59,060 nt of DNA, taken from positions 1 to 59,060 of the forward strand of contig JAUMXK010000002.1 in assembly GCA_030535295.1 (NCBI GenBank), read 5' to 3'. Position 1 is the stretch's first letter. Each line of letters opens with the position of its first letter. Origin of the DNA: Eubacteriales bacterium (GTDB lineage Bacteria > Bacillota > Clostridia > Lachnospirales > Vallitaleaceae). Below are positions 7,948-17,197 of this stretch, piece after piece. Made by a program: the position numbers and the translations under genes. The notes below the pieces were generated by a model. The model did not search any database, was not told the DNA's origin, and saw only the letters and a program-made list of their open reading frames with translations.

Positions 7948-7977
7948 ACTTTAGCATAGATGGAAGGTGGAATGCAA
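7948..7977 (-). promoter_or_regulatory. Candidate promoter of the LacI-PfkB gene
   Basis: On the minus strand, TTGCAT (7977-7972) and TAAAGT (7953-7948) are separated by 18 bp, about 40 bp before the start codon. The match is moderate. The divergent gap 7910-8218 holds this promoter, an AT-rich upstream stretch and the importer promoter. Confidence 0.4.
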
Positions 7978-8117
7978 GAAATAAATTATAAGAGCTGATT
8001 TTTCTGATATCACAACCAACAAAAAGGATAATCGCCCAAAATAGAATAATAATATGTTGATTTTCCACAAACTTTGTCAAAAAATAAATAAAAAATATAC
8101 AAATTTATGAAAAAGTA

Positions 8118-8146
8118 TTGACAATCCCTTCAATAAGAAGTAAGAT
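8118..8146 (+). promoter_or_regulatory. Sigma-A promoter of the first nucleoside importer operon
   Basis: TTGACA (8118-8123) and TAAGAT (8141-8146) are 17 bp apart. An AT-rich UP-like block precedes it. The whole arrangement is repeated before the second BMP lipoprotein gene at 18718-18746 with identical hexamers and spacing. Confidence 0.88.
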
Positions 8147-8172
8147 GAATACATAACTAGGAAAAAGTTATA

Positions 8173-8186
8173 GGAAAACATTTTCC
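8173..8186 (+). promoter_or_regulatory. LacI-type operator, copy 1
   Basis: GGAAAACATTTTCC is a perfect 6+6 palindrome around a CA centre, typical of LacI/CcpA-type sites. It lies 26 bp downstream of the -10 box, a roadblock position, and inside the block GAAAAAGTTATAGGAAAACA, which is conserved exactly at copy 2. The divergent LacI-PfkB gene encodes the likely binder. Confidence 0.72.
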
Positions 8187-8218
8187 CTAAAATTTATCAA
8201 GAAAAAAGGAGAAAGCAA

Positions 8219-9274
8219 ATGAAGAAAATAGCAAGTTTGTTACTAGCGTGTTTGTTGTGTTTTAGCCTTGTTGCCTGTGGTCAAAGCGGTGATAAGAAAG
8301 AGGGAACCTCAAAAGAGGGAGCAAAGAAGAGAATTTGTATCGTCTATACCGGAAACTTAGGAGACAAATCCTATAATGATTCCTGTAATGCCGGTGCGGA
8401 AAGAGCAAAGAAAGACTTCGGTATTGAACTCAAATCTTTGGAAGGCACGACCGCACAAGAGTGGGAAGCCAATTTGGTAGCAGCCTGTGAAGAAGGCTAT
8501 GATTTAGTTATTGGCGCATCTTCGAATATTGCAGATTATATTACCAAACATGCCGCCAACTATCCGAATGTAAAGTTTGCGGTCATTGATACCACAGTGG
8601 ATTTACCGACCGTAGCATCCATCAGTTTTGCTCAAAACGAAGGCTCTTTCTTAGCCGGAGCGGCAGCTGCGATGTTTACTCAAAAAACCGATATTGACGG
8701 TGTCAATGCAGAAAAAGTTATCGGCTGGGTAGGCGGAATGGATATTCCGGTATTGCATGATTTCTATATCGGCTATGAACAAGGCGCAAAATATGTTGAC
8801 CCGGATGTCAAAATTTTACAAGCGTTTGCAGGTAGCTGGATTGATCCGTTAAAAGGAAAAGAATTGACTTTGGCTCAATATGAGCAAGGCGCAGATATTG
8901 TGATGAACGTAGCATCCGGTACCGGCAACGGTATTTTGGAAGCGGCCAAAGAAGCAAAAAAATATGCCATCGGTGTTGACTTAAACCAAGACAATGACCA
9001 ACCGGGCCATGTCCTGACCTCTATGGTAAAAAGAGTGGATAATGCTTGCTACTTAGTCATCCAATCTGTAGTAGAAGATAAGTTCCAAGGTGGCAAAACC
9101 CAATATCTCAGCCTGAAAGAAGGCGGCGTCAGCTTAACGGATTTCTCCGTCATTGAGCAAGCATTGGGCGAAAAGTTCCCGAAAGATATTGTAGAAAAGT
9201 GCAAAGAATTAGAACAAAAAATTATTTCCGGAGAAATTAAAGTCAAAAATTACGAAGGTTTTGGGCCGAAATAG
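8219..9274 (+). CDS. BMP-family nucleoside-binding lipoprotein (importer 1)
   Basis: This is the extracytoplasmic substrate-binding component of a nucleoside ABC importer. The signal peptide ends LVAC (Cys20). The mature protein follows the BMP/PnrA pattern: an early VYTGNLGDKSYND segment, FAVIDTTV, and SFAQNEGSFLAGAAAAM followed by GWVGGMDIPV. AGGAG lies 7-8 nt before the ATG. It heads an operon with an ATPase and two permeases, from which it is separated by a weak terminator-like hairpin that may keep the binding protein in excess. Confidence 0.94.
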   Translation: MKKIASLLLACLLCFSLVACGQSGDKKEGTSKEGAKKRICIVYTGNLGDKSYNDSCNAGAERAKKDFGIELKSLEGTTAQEWEANLVAACEEGYDLVIGASSNIADYITKHAANYPNVKFAVIDTTVDLPTVASISFAQNEGSFLAGAAAAMFTQKTDIDGVNAEKVIGWVGGMDIPVLHDFYIGYEQGAKYVDPDVKILQAFAGSWIDPLKGKELTLAQYEQGADIVMNVASGTGNGILEAAKEAKKYAIGVDLNQDNDQPGHVLTSMVKRVDNACYLVIQSVVEDKFQGGKTQYLSLKEGGVSLTDFSVIEQALGEKFPKDIVEKCKELEQKIISGEIKVKNYEGFGPK

Positions 9275-9284
9275 AGAGCGGAAT

Positions 9285-9315
9285 GGAGGTCTTTTCAAAG
9301 ACCTCCTTCTTTATT
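9285..9315 (+). terminator. Intercistronic hairpin after BMP gene 1 (attenuator-like)
   Basis: GGAGGTCTT pairs with AAGACCTCC around TTCA, followed by a T-rich but interrupted tract (TTCTTTATTT). It probably causes partial termination, giving more binding protein than ATPase and permease. Confidence 0.7.
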
Positions 9316-9403
9316 TGAGAGAGCGGCCGTGAAGTAAAATAGCCGAAAACCTCTTTCAAGAGAACATGGCTAACTTTAATCCAGCTCCTATAAGGAGGAT
9401 AGA

Positions 9404-10945
9404 ATGAGCGAATACATTGTGGAAATGAAAAATATTGTCAAATCTTTCGGTGAAGTTCGTGCCGTTCGGCATGGAGAATTTACCTTGAAAAAAGGGGAAA
9501 TTCATTCGCTGATAGGAGAAAACGGTGCGGGGAAGTCTACCATGATGAAACTGCTCTATGGGATGTACCCGATTGATGACGGTGAAATCTATATACGAGG
9601 GCAAATAATGCCCAGGCTGGAGCCGAGGATGGCAATCCAAATGGGAATTGGTATGGTTCACCAGGAGTTTATGCTCGTCAATGATTTGACCGTACTGGAA
9701 AATATTATTTTGGGTTTTGAGCCCAGAAAGGGCATTACCATAGATTTTGATAAGGCCAGAAAAGAAGTCGAGCAATACATCAAGCAGTATAAAATGGAAG
9801 TACAGCTCGATAAAAAGGTCGGCCAAATTTCGGTTGGTGAAGCGCAAAGAGTGGAAATCATCAAGACCCTGATGAGGGGAGCGGAAGTGATTATTTTGGA
9901 TGAACCGACCGCCGTACTTACTCCACAGGAAACCCAAAAATTATTTGAAATTCTGCGCAATCTGAAAGCAGAGCAAAAATCATTGGTTTTTATTTCGCAC
10001 AAGCTCAATGAAGTAATGGAAATATCCGACCGTATCAGTGTGATGCGGCAAGGCAATTATATCAGCACCGTCAAAAAAGAAGAAACCACACCGCTTGGTT
10101 TGACCAAGGATATGATAGGCAGAGAAGTCTTTTTGAATATTGAAAAGGATTACAGCAAAGCAGGAGAAAAAATACTGGAAGTGCAGGATGTTTGGATTCC
10201 CAGTCAAAAAGAGTCTTCCAAGATTCGAGGTCTTTCCCTTCATGTCAATGAAAGAGAAATTGTCGGCATTGCCGGCATTGACGGCAATGGGCAGTCTGAG
10301 CTGATTGAAGCCATTACGGGGCTACGTTTGGTGGAAAAAGGCAAGGTCATTTTAAATGGCAAAGACATCACCAATCAAAAGCCGAAAGCCATTCGCAATG
10401 CAGGAATGGCACATATTCCGGAAGATAGAAATGTCAGAGGCCTAAACAGACAAATGAGCATGGAAGAAAATATGATTGCTGTCGATATTGACAGTCCGAA
10501 GTTCAGCAAAGGCGCTATATTGGATATGGAATCAGGTGCACAGTACACCAAGCAAATGATTGAAAAATTTGATATTCGTCCGGCAGACCATCGCTTGCCG
10601 ACTTCCTCCCTTTCCGGTGGAAATGCGCAAAAAGTGGTAGTAGCCAGAGAAGTTTCCATGAAGAAAAAATTACTGGTTGCTTCCCAGCCGACCAGAGGTG
10701 TGGATATCGGAGCCATCGAAATCATTCGGAATACTCTGGAAGAGGCCAAGAAAGAAGGGGCCGGTGTTCTTTTGGTTTCTGCGGAACTGGAAGAAATCAT
10801 TTCTTTATCGGATCGTATTTTGGTCATGCATGAAGGAAAAATAACAGGAGAATTGCCGGCTCATGATGCCAATGAAAACAACTTGGGACTTTTGATGATG
10901 GGCGGCAAAGTAGAAGAAGATGTAGAAGGGAGAAAAGAGCCATGA
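9404..10945 (+). CDS. Nucleoside ABC importer ATPase, two fused ABC domains (importer 1)
   Basis: The sugar/nucleoside-type double ATPase has 513 residues. Domain 1 has Walker A GENGAGKST, signature ISVGEAQR and Walker B VIILDEPT. Domain 2 has the family-typical altered Walker A (GIDGNGQSE) and signature LSGGNAQK. It energises the two permeases encoded directly downstream. Its stop overlaps the next start (ATGA). GGAGG lies before the ATG. It is a paralogue of the ATPase at 20049. Confidence 0.95.
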   Translation: MSEYIVEMKNIVKSFGEVRAVRHGEFTLKKGEIHSLIGENGAGKSTMMKLLYGMYPIDDGEIYIRGQIMPRLEPRMAIQMGIGMVHQEFMLVNDLTVLENIILGFEPRKGITIDFDKARKEVEQYIKQYKMEVQLDKKVGQISVGEAQRVEIIKTLMRGAEVIILDEPTAVLTPQETQKLFEILRNLKAEQKSLVFISHKLNEVMEISDRISVMRQGNYISTVKKEETTPLGLTKDMIGREVFLNIEKDYSKAGEKILEVQDVWIPSQKESSKIRGLSLHVNEREIVGIAGIDGNGQSELIEAITGLRLVEKGKVILNGKDITNQKPKAIRNAGMAHIPEDRNVRGLNRQMSMEENMIAVDIDSPKFSKGAILDMESGAQYTKQMIEKFDIRPADHRLPTSSLSGGNAQKVVVAREVSMKKKLLVASQPTRGVDIGAIEIIRNTLEEAKKEGAGVLLVSAELEEIISLSDRILVMHEGKITGELPAHDANENNLGLLMMGGKVEEDVEGRKEP

Positions 10946-12054
10946 GTCAATCAATCCGAGGATTTGTAAAAATTAGCATGACTCTGCTATTGGTATTTTT
11001 AATCGGAGCGGTCTTTATCTTAATGATTGGAGAAAATCCGCTCAGTGCCTATCGGGCCGTACTAAAGGGTGCATTTGGCACCAGACTCGGCTTTGGCAGT
11101 ACCATTGCAGGTTTTACTCCGCTTCTTTTGACCTCTATTGCCTTTGCTGTAGCGGCAAAAGCAGGTGCCTTTAATGTCGGCGTAGAGGGAGAAGTTTGCT
11201 TAGGAGGCATTACCGCAGCCTATATCGGTATCAACTGGGGATTTTTGCCGAAACCTTTGTTGCTATTGGCTTGCTTTTTGGGAGCCATGGTGGTGGCAGG
11301 CTTGTGGGCATCCATTCCGGCAATGCTCAAGGCATATTATAATGTTTCGGAAGTTTGTGTGACGATTTTGATGAATACCGTGGCACTTTATATTGCTTCC
11401 TATCTGGTCAGTGGTCCGATGAGCGCCGGTACTGCCAATCCGCAGTCACATCCGGTACTGGTCACCCTACCGAAAATTATGAAACCGTCTTCAGCCAATG
11501 CAGGGGTGTTTATTGCCTTTGCCATTGTCATCTTGGTTATCTTTATGCTTTATAAAACCAAATGGGGTTACAAAATCCGCAGTGTCGGAAACAACCCTTT
11601 CCATGCTGATTATGTCGGAATTCCGTCCAAAAAAGTCTTTATCAACGCCATGATTTTATCCGGTGTACTGGGAGGGATTGCCGGATGTATTGAAGTTTTG
11701 GGTGTGCATGGATATTACCTTGATAACTTTGCCAAAGATTTAGGTACCAATGGTATGCTGGCAGCCTTAATCGTAAAATCCAATATGATTTTTACTCCGT
11801 TTATGGCATTTTTCCTGGGTGCTTTAAAATCCGGAGCCATGGCAATGCAACAATCCACCGGTGTACCGAAATCGATTGTCGATACCATTTCGGCCATCTT
11901 TATTATTGTGGCAACCATGGAATTATTATTCCAATTAAAGGGAAGACATTCCCTATTAGCGAAACTGAAAAAAAATACACCGACAGTTCATGCAGAAGGT
12001 CCGGAGGAAGAGGCAGCGAATGAAAGTCAAGAGAAAGAGAGGGAAACATTATGA
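10942..12054 (+). CDS. Nucleoside ABC importer permease, larger subunit (importer 1)
   Basis: This is a BPD_transp_2-type permease of 370 residues with about eight to ten hydrophobic helices and the typical segments KAGAFNVGVEGE and YKTKWGYKIRSVG. The charged C-terminal tail is short. It overlaps the ATPase gene and the next permease gene by 4 bp each, so the three are translationally coupled. It corresponds to the YufP/NupP class. Confidence 0.93.
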   Translation: MSQSIRGFVKISMTLLLVFLIGAVFILMIGENPLSAYRAVLKGAFGTRLGFGSTIAGFTPLLLTSIAFAVAAKAGAFNVGVEGEVCLGGITAAYIGINWGFLPKPLLLLACFLGAMVVAGLWASIPAMLKAYYNVSEVCVTILMNTVALYIASYLVSGPMSAGTANPQSHPVLVTLPKIMKPSSANAGVFIAFAIVILVIFMLYKTKWGYKIRSVGNNPFHADYVGIPSKKVFINAMILSGVLGGIAGCIEVLGVHGYYLDNFAKDLGTNGMLAALIVKSNMIFTPFMAFFLGALKSGAMAMQQSTGVPKSIVDTISAIFIIVATMELLFQLKGRHSLLAKLKKNTPTVHAEGPEEEAANESQEKERETL

Positions 12055-12986
12055 TGGAAAATTTAGCCAAGATTTTTAATATTTCTCTGATTTATGCGAC
12101 TTTCCGAGCCTCTACACCCATTATCTTTGCGGCCCTTTGTGCAGCGATTACTCAGCAGGCCAATATACTAAACATCGGAACGGAAGGCATTATGTTGGTG
12201 GGTGCTTTTACCGCTGTGACAGTCAGCTATTTTACGGGAAGCTGGATTGCCGGTGTACTGGCAGCGATGGTGGCGGGTGGTATCATCGCCATGATTATGG
12301 CAGTCGGACATATTCGATATAATTCGGAAATTTGTGCCATCGGTATGGGTATTAACTTACTGGCGATTGCCATTACCAAGTTTTTATTGCAAGTCATTTT
12401 CAAAACCAATGGTACTTTTTCCAGTCCCCAAATTGCTCCGATTCCCCGAATACATTTGCCGTTTTTGGAAAATGTACCGGTGCTCAATGACCTGTTGAAT
12501 GATTGGAGTTTGACGGAATGGTTTGTGATTGTCTTTATTATTTTGTTGCAATTTTTATTCTATAAAACGGTCTGGGGCTTGCGTTTGCGTGCAGTGGGAC
12601 AATTGCCTTTGGCAGCGCAAACTGCCGGTATTCATGTCAATGCGGTCAAATATCAAGCAATGTTTATTTCCGGAATTATCGGTGGATTGGCCGGTGCTCA
12701 TTTATCTCTGGGATACAGCAAACAATTTGTAGAAAACATGACCAATAGCCGTGGCTTTATGGGTGTTGCCGCCATGTATTTCGGTGGTGCCAATCCGGTT
12801 CTGACGGCAATCGGCTGCCTTTTATTCGGCTTTGCCGATTCGATTGGGGCAAGGCTTCAAGCGTATGGCTTTCCGGCTCAATTTGTCCTTATGATGCCAT
12901 ATATTGTAACGATTGCAGTACTGGGAGTGTCGATGTTTATCAAAATCAGAAGCCACAAGAAGAAAGAATCTTCGTTAATTGCCTAA
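12051..12986 (+). CDS. Nucleoside ABC importer permease, smaller subunit (importer 1)
   Basis: This is a second BPD_transp_2 permease of 311 residues, YufQ/NupQ class. It has the motif ILNIGTEGIMLVGAF near the N-terminus and YKTVWGLRLRAVGQ in the middle. It forms the heterodimeric channel with the preceding permease. The purine-rich 99-bp gap that follows leads into the first nucleoside hydrolase without a terminator. Confidence 0.93.
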   Translation: MMENLAKIFNISLIYATFRASTPIIFAALCAAITQQANILNIGTEGIMLVGAFTAVTVSYFTGSWIAGVLAAMVAGGIIAMIMAVGHIRYNSEICAIGMGINLLAIAITKFLLQVIFKTNGTFSSPQIAPIPRIHLPFLENVPVLNDLLNDWSLTEWFVIVFIILLQFLFYKTVWGLRLRAVGQLPLAAQTAGIHVNAVKYQAMFISGIIGGLAGAHLSLGYSKQFVENMTNSRGFMGVAAMYFGGANPVLTAIGCLLFGFADSIGARLQAYGFPAQFVLMMPYIVTIAVLGVSMFIKIRSHKKKESSLIA

Positions 12987-13085
12987 AGGCTTAGAAAAAC
13001 TTTTGACAAAAGGAGAAAAGTCGGAAAGAGAATATCGGCCGAAAAGGAATTGCCTTGAAAATAGGAAAATAGGAAGGAGATAGAA

Positions 13086-14021
13086 ATGGAAAAGAGAAAA
13101 ATAATATTGGATTGTGATCCGGGGCATGATGATGCGGTGGCGATAATGCTGGCAGCCAAACATCCTGCCATTGATTTGCTGGGGATTACAGTGGTAGCAG
13201 GCAATCAGACTCTCGAAAAAACGCAGCGCAATGCGGTCAATGTGGTGGAGCATTTGGGGCTTGAGGTTCCGGTTTATGCCGGCTGCGGTCGTCCGATTGT
13301 CAGAGAAAAAGTAATTGCCGGAGACATTCATGGTGAAACGGGATTAGACGGACCGGTCTTTGCACCACATAGCAGAGAGGTGGAAAAGGAACATGCCGTC
13401 AATTATATGATAAGAACATTGATGGCCTCGGACGGTGATATTACTGTAGTCACCACCGGCCCGATGACCAATTTGGCCATGGCAATGCGTATGGAGCCGA
13501 AAATTCTTTCCAAAATCAAACAAATTGTCCTGATGGGAGGCGCATATACCAATGGCAATGTCACACCGGCAGCAGAGTTTAATATTTTTGCGGATGCCGA
13601 TGCGGCACATATTTGCTTTAGCAGCGGAGTGCCGGTGGTGATGGTGGGGCTGGATGTGACACGAAAGGTACTTTGTTATCCGTCCGTAGTGGAGAGAATG
13701 AGTCATATCGGCAATTCGGCTTCACAACTTTTTGTAGACTTGATGGGGCATTTTTGTAAAACACAAAAAGAAATCTTTGGTTGGGATGGGGGGCCGCTAC
13801 ATGATCCACTGACCATTGCTTATTTGATTGATCCCGGTATTTTGACACTCAAGCCGATGCATTCGGAAATCGAGCATCGCAGCCTTCAGTCCTATGGCAG
13901 AACCAATTGTGATTACTTCGGTTATATGAAAAAAGAGCCGACGGCAGAGATTGCCATTGATGTGGATGTGGAAAAGTTTTGGGATTTGATAGAAGAAACC
14001 TTAGGGATGTATTCCTCTTAG
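13086..14021 (+). CDS. Nucleoside hydrolase 1 (IUNH family)
   Basis: It splits ribonucleosides into base and ribose. The N-terminal calcium site is DCDPGHDDA (residues 9-17), the form seen in RihA/RihB pyrimidine-type hydrolases. The middle motif is MGGAYTNGNVTPAAEFN, and the active-site His239 is present in LHDP. GGAGAT lies before the ATG. As the first enzyme after importer 1, it would act on imported nucleosides. Confidence 0.94.
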   Translation: MEKRKIILDCDPGHDDAVAIMLAAKHPAIDLLGITVVAGNQTLEKTQRNAVNVVEHLGLEVPVYAGCGRPIVREKVIAGDIHGETGLDGPVFAPHSREVEKEHAVNYMIRTLMASDGDITVVTTGPMTNLAMAMRMEPKILSKIKQIVLMGGAYTNGNVTPAAEFNIFADADAAHICFSSGVPVVMVGLDVTRKVLCYPSVVERMSHIGNSASQLFVDLMGHFCKTQKEIFGWDGGPLHDPLTIAYLIDPGILTLKPMHSEIEHRSLQSYGRTNCDYFGYMKKEPTAEIAIDVDVEKFWDLIEETLGMYSS

Positions 14022-14113
14022 AGTAAGGCAATGGCAGTAAAATAAAAGACTGTTCCGGGGAACGTGGAAAAGTTGAGTAAAAGACATGTCTTTTATCCAA
14101 TCATGAGAGGAGA

Positions 14114-15391
14114 ATGAAATTGAGAGATTTAAGAGAAGTGTTGCAAGAAAATCAGGAAAAATATATCCGGCATTTAAAAGAATTAGTGGCTATCGACACC
14201 CATGACTTAGGGCATGGCATTGATGGCGGTTTGGAAAAGGAAGGGCAGGATTATTTGATTGCCCTATTTGAGAAAATGAAGGCATCCTCGATTCTGGTTG
14301 ACCCGATGACCGAAGAGGCGATTGAAAAATGCTACCGGGAGCATCAGGAAGGCAATTTAAAGCACAATTACGACAATCGCTATAATGTCTATGCTGCTTT
14401 TGTCGGCAAGAAAGCGAAGAAATTGATGTTTAACGGCCATATTGATGTTATGCCGGCGGATAATGTTGAGGATTGGAGCAATCCTCCTTTTGAACCGGTG
14501 ATTGCGGACGGAAAAATGTATGGCAGAGGAACCGCCGATATGAAAGCTGGACTTATGGCTTCCATTATGGCAGTGCAGCTTTTAAAAGATGCCGGTTATG
14601 AAGAATTGCCGCTGGAAGTAGTAATTACTTCGGTTTGTGATGAAGAAGGCGGAGGAAACGGCTCCATGCAGGCTATCATGAGCGGTCAGAAGGCAGATGG
14701 TGTTGTCGTATGCGAAGGCACCAGCGATGAGCTGATTTTGGCACACATGGGCTTTATTTTCTTCAAAGTGACGGTCAAGGGCAAAGCTTGCCACTCCGGA
14801 GATAAGAAAAAAGGAGTGAGTGCCATTGAAAAAACGATAAAAATTATTGAAGCTTTAAAAGATAAGGAACACCAATGGCTTTTACAGTATAAGCATCCGC
14901 TTCTGCCACCGCCGAATTTGAATGTGGGAGTCATTAAGGGAGGAGATGCCGGCTCTACCGTAGCCGGAGAATGTGAATTTTCCACCTGTGTCCATTATCT
15001 TCCAAATCAAATGACACATGATCAAGTGGTGAGAGAGTTTACCGATGTGGTCATGCGAGTAGCCAAATCCGATGAATGGATGGAAAATCATCTTCCGGAA
15101 ATCGAAATATATCAGGCCGGAGGCGGTTTTGAAATGGAGAAAGAGCATCCTTTTGTCAAAGCCTTTGAAACAGGCTATCAAAGAGCGAGGGATAAGCAGG
15201 TCAAAATTGTCGGTTCCCCGGCAGGATGTGATTCCAGGTTGTGGAAAAATATTGCCAAGTCACCGACCATTCAATTCGGCCCCGGTCATTTGGCACAATG
15301 TCATGGAATTGATGAATGGGTCAGCATAGAAGATTATCTGGAAAGTATTTTGATATATGCCAATCTGATTTTGGCATTTGGAGAAGAATAG
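14114..15391 (+). CDS. M20-family metallohydrolase (ArgE/DapE-like), copy 1
   Basis: This is a 425-residue zinc hydrolase with metal ligands in FNGHIDVMP, GRGTADMKAG, CDEEGGG and AQCHGIDE, plus a dimerisation (lid) domain in the middle. Family members cleave N-acyl, N-carbamoyl or peptide bonds. Placement between a nucleoside hydrolase and a ribokinase is unexpected for a peptidase and suggests a ring-opened or acylated base derivative as substrate (inference). ATG 14114 sits very close to GAGAGGAGA; TTG 14120, two codons later, has better spacing and may be the true start. Confidence 0.85.
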   Translation: MKLRDLREVLQENQEKYIRHLKELVAIDTHDLGHGIDGGLEKEGQDYLIALFEKMKASSILVDPMTEEAIEKCYREHQEGNLKHNYDNRYNVYAAFVGKKAKKLMFNGHIDVMPADNVEDWSNPPFEPVIADGKMYGRGTADMKAGLMASIMAVQLLKDAGYEELPLEVVITSVCDEEGGGNGSMQAIMSGQKADGVVVCEGTSDELILAHMGFIFFKVTVKGKACHSGDKKKGVSAIEKTIKIIEALKDKEHQWLLQYKHPLLPPPNLNVGVIKGGDAGSTVAGECEFSTCVHYLPNQMTHDQVVREFTDVVMRVAKSDEWMENHLPEIEIYQAGGGFEMEKEHPFVKAFETGYQRARDKQVKIVGSPAGCDSRLWKNIAKSPTIQFGPGHLAQCHGIDEWVSIEDYLESILIYANLILAFGEE

Positions 15392-15468
15392 GGACGTTTC
15401 GCAATAGGAAGGAAAAGGAAACTTGATTTTGTAAGGCATAGGCTAGGCTTTACAAAAGATAACGCATA

Positions 15469-15506
15469 GAAATTATAAGTAATAGGAGAAATTATAAGTA
15501 ATAGGA
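15469..15506 (+). repeat. Tandem 19-bp duplication carrying the ribosome-binding site
   Basis: GAAATTATAAGTAATAGGA occurs twice back to back, at 15469-15487 and 15488-15506. Each copy carries a Shine-Dalgarno core, and the second is followed at once by GG and then the start at 15514. A small hairpin (15431-15453) lies just before it. Confidence 0.9.
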
Positions 15507-15513
15507 GGAAAAA

Positions 15514-16263
15514 ATGGGTAAAAAAATTTTATTGGCAGGCGAATCTTGGATGAGTTATATCACACATGTAAAGGGTTTTGACACTTTTTATACTTCTGTC
15601 TATGAATCCGGAGAAAAGTATTTAAAGGAGGTTTTGGTAGGGGCAGGTCATGATTTTGAATTCATGCCGAATCACTTGGCAATGGACCATTTCCCATTTA
15701 CCTTGGAAGAATTGATGCAATATGATGTCATCATTCTCTCCGACATCGGTGCCAATACCTTGCTTTTACCGACGGCAACCTTTACCAAGAGTCAAGTCCG
15801 TCCGAATCGTTGCGATTTACTGAAAGAATATGTTTTAAAGGGCGGCAGCCTTTTGATGGTGGGTGGATATATGACATTTTCCGGTATTGACGGTAAGGGG
15901 AAATGGCAAGATACGGCGGTACAAGATATTCTTCCGGTCAAAGTGCTGCCAACGGATGACCGTATGGAATACTGTCAAGGCATAGAGCCAAAACCGGTCA
16001 AGGAACATTTCATACTGGACGGTGTCGGTCTGAATTGGCCGAAAGTATTGGGATATAATAAGACGGTTGCCAAAGAAGAAGCGGAAGTGATTGCTAAAGT
16101 GGGAGAAGATCCTTTTATTGCTTTGGCTGAATATGGGGAAGGCCGTAGTGCCGCTTTTACGACGGATTGTGCACCGCACTGGGCACCGGCAGAATTTTGC
16201 GAATGGGACGGATATGGTAAAATCTTCTTGAACTTGGTAAAATGGTTAACGAAAGAAGCTTAG
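15514..16263 (+). CDS. ThuA/GATase1-like protein of unknown activity (PF07090 type)
   Basis: This 249-residue protein resembles the family annotated as putative glutamine amidotransferase (GKKILLAGESW start, DVIILSDIGANT, GGSLLMVGGYMTFSG, C-terminal TTDCAPHW). At the place where class I amidotransferases carry the nucleophile Cys it has GGYMTFSG with no Cys, so amidotransferase activity is unlikely. Relatives of the ThuA fold are linked to sugar metabolism. It lies between an M20 hydrolase and a ribokinase in a nucleoside operon. I would not assign a reaction. Confidence 0.8.
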   Translation: MGKKILLAGESWMSYITHVKGFDTFYTSVYESGEKYLKEVLVGAGHDFEFMPNHLAMDHFPFTLEELMQYDVIILSDIGANTLLLPTATFTKSQVRPNRCDLLKEYVLKGGSLLMVGGYMTFSGIDGKGKWQDTAVQDILPVKVLPTDDRMEYCQGIEPKPVKEHFILDGVGLNWPKVLGYNKTVAKEEAEVIAKVGEDPFIALAEYGEGRSAAFTTDCAPHWAPAEFCEWDGYGKIFLNLVKWLTKEA

Positions 16264-16286
16264 ATAATAAAGAATAGGGTGAAGAA

Positions 16287-17180
16287 ATGAAAATATTAAA
16301 TTTTGGTTCCTTAAATATTGATTATGTCTATTCAGTAGAGCATTTTGTAAGAAAAGGGGAAACAATTTCTTCGCATCAATTGGAAGTGTTCAGCGGTGGG
16401 AAGGGATTGAATCAATCCGTTGCCATGGGCAGGGCAGGAGTGGAAGTTTATCATGCCGGTGCCATCGGCAAAGACGGAGAGAATTTATTGGAGCTTTTAA
16501 AAGAAGCAGGTGTCAATGTTGATTATGTGGAGGTTTTGGAAAAAACCAAATCCGGCAATGCCATTATTCAAAGGGATGCAAGCGGAGATAACTGCATTAT
16601 CCTTTATGGAGGAGCCAATCAGGAAATCAGCCAAGAGCAGGTAGACAATGTGCTGGCACATTTTTCAGCCGGAGATTTTTTGGTGTTGCAAAATGAAATC
16701 AACGAAATGCCTTATATCATGGAAAAAGCACATCAAAAGGGGATGAAAATCGTCCTCAATCCTTCTCCGATGAATGAAAAAATCTTGCAAATGCCGCTGG
16801 ATTTTGTAGATTATTTTATCTTGAATGAAATTGAGGCCAAGGAGATTTTGGGAGCAGCTCAGGACGGAAAGGCTGCAGGGAAGGAATTATTGGAGCGATT
16901 GCACCAAAAGTTCGAAAAGGCCAAAATTGTCCTGACACTTGGTGAGGAAGGCTCTTTGTATGCGGATGAAAAAGAGCGAGTTTGTCAAGGTATTTACCAA
17001 ACAAAGGTTCAAGATACGACGGCTGCCGGTGATACCTATACCGGTTATTTTATGGCCGGTGTGGTGGCAGGGCTTTCCATCCGGGAATGTATGGATTTGG
17101 CAGCCAAGGCATCTGCAATTTCTGTTTCCCGATTGGGGGCAGCTCCTTCGATACCCAAGATGGAGGAGGTCAGAAATTAA
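16287..17180 (+). CDS. Ribokinase-like PfkB sugar kinase
   Basis: It has 297 residues with the N-terminal NFGSLNIDYVY, the ribose-binding SGGKGLNQSVAMGRAG and the catalytic motif DTTAAGDTYTGYF, all close to ribokinase. The likely reaction is ATP-dependent phosphorylation of ribose freed by the nucleoside hydrolases, feeding the pentose phosphate pathway. It is 23 bp after the previous gene and 17 bp before the next, so it is inside the operon. Another nucleoside-linked sugar or nucleoside itself is possible. Confidence 0.9.
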   Translation: MKILNFGSLNIDYVYSVEHFVRKGETISSHQLEVFSGGKGLNQSVAMGRAGVEVYHAGAIGKDGENLLELLKEAGVNVDYVEVLEKTKSGNAIIQRDASGDNCIILYGGANQEISQEQVDNVLAHFSAGDFLVLQNEINEMPYIMEKAHQKGMKIVLNPSPMNEKILQMPLDFVDYFILNEIEAKEILGAAQDGKAAGKELLERLHQKFEKAKIVLTLGEEGSLYADEKERVCQGIYQTKVQDTTAAGDTYTGYFMAGVVAGLSIRECMDLAAKASAISVSRLGAAPSIPKMEEVRN

Positions 17181-17197
17181 GATAAAGGAGGACTTAT

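Noticed and set aside
15514-16263. Naming this protein a true glutamine amidotransferase.
   Set aside because: No Cys is present at the expected nucleophile elbow, so the family label is kept but the activity is not assigned.
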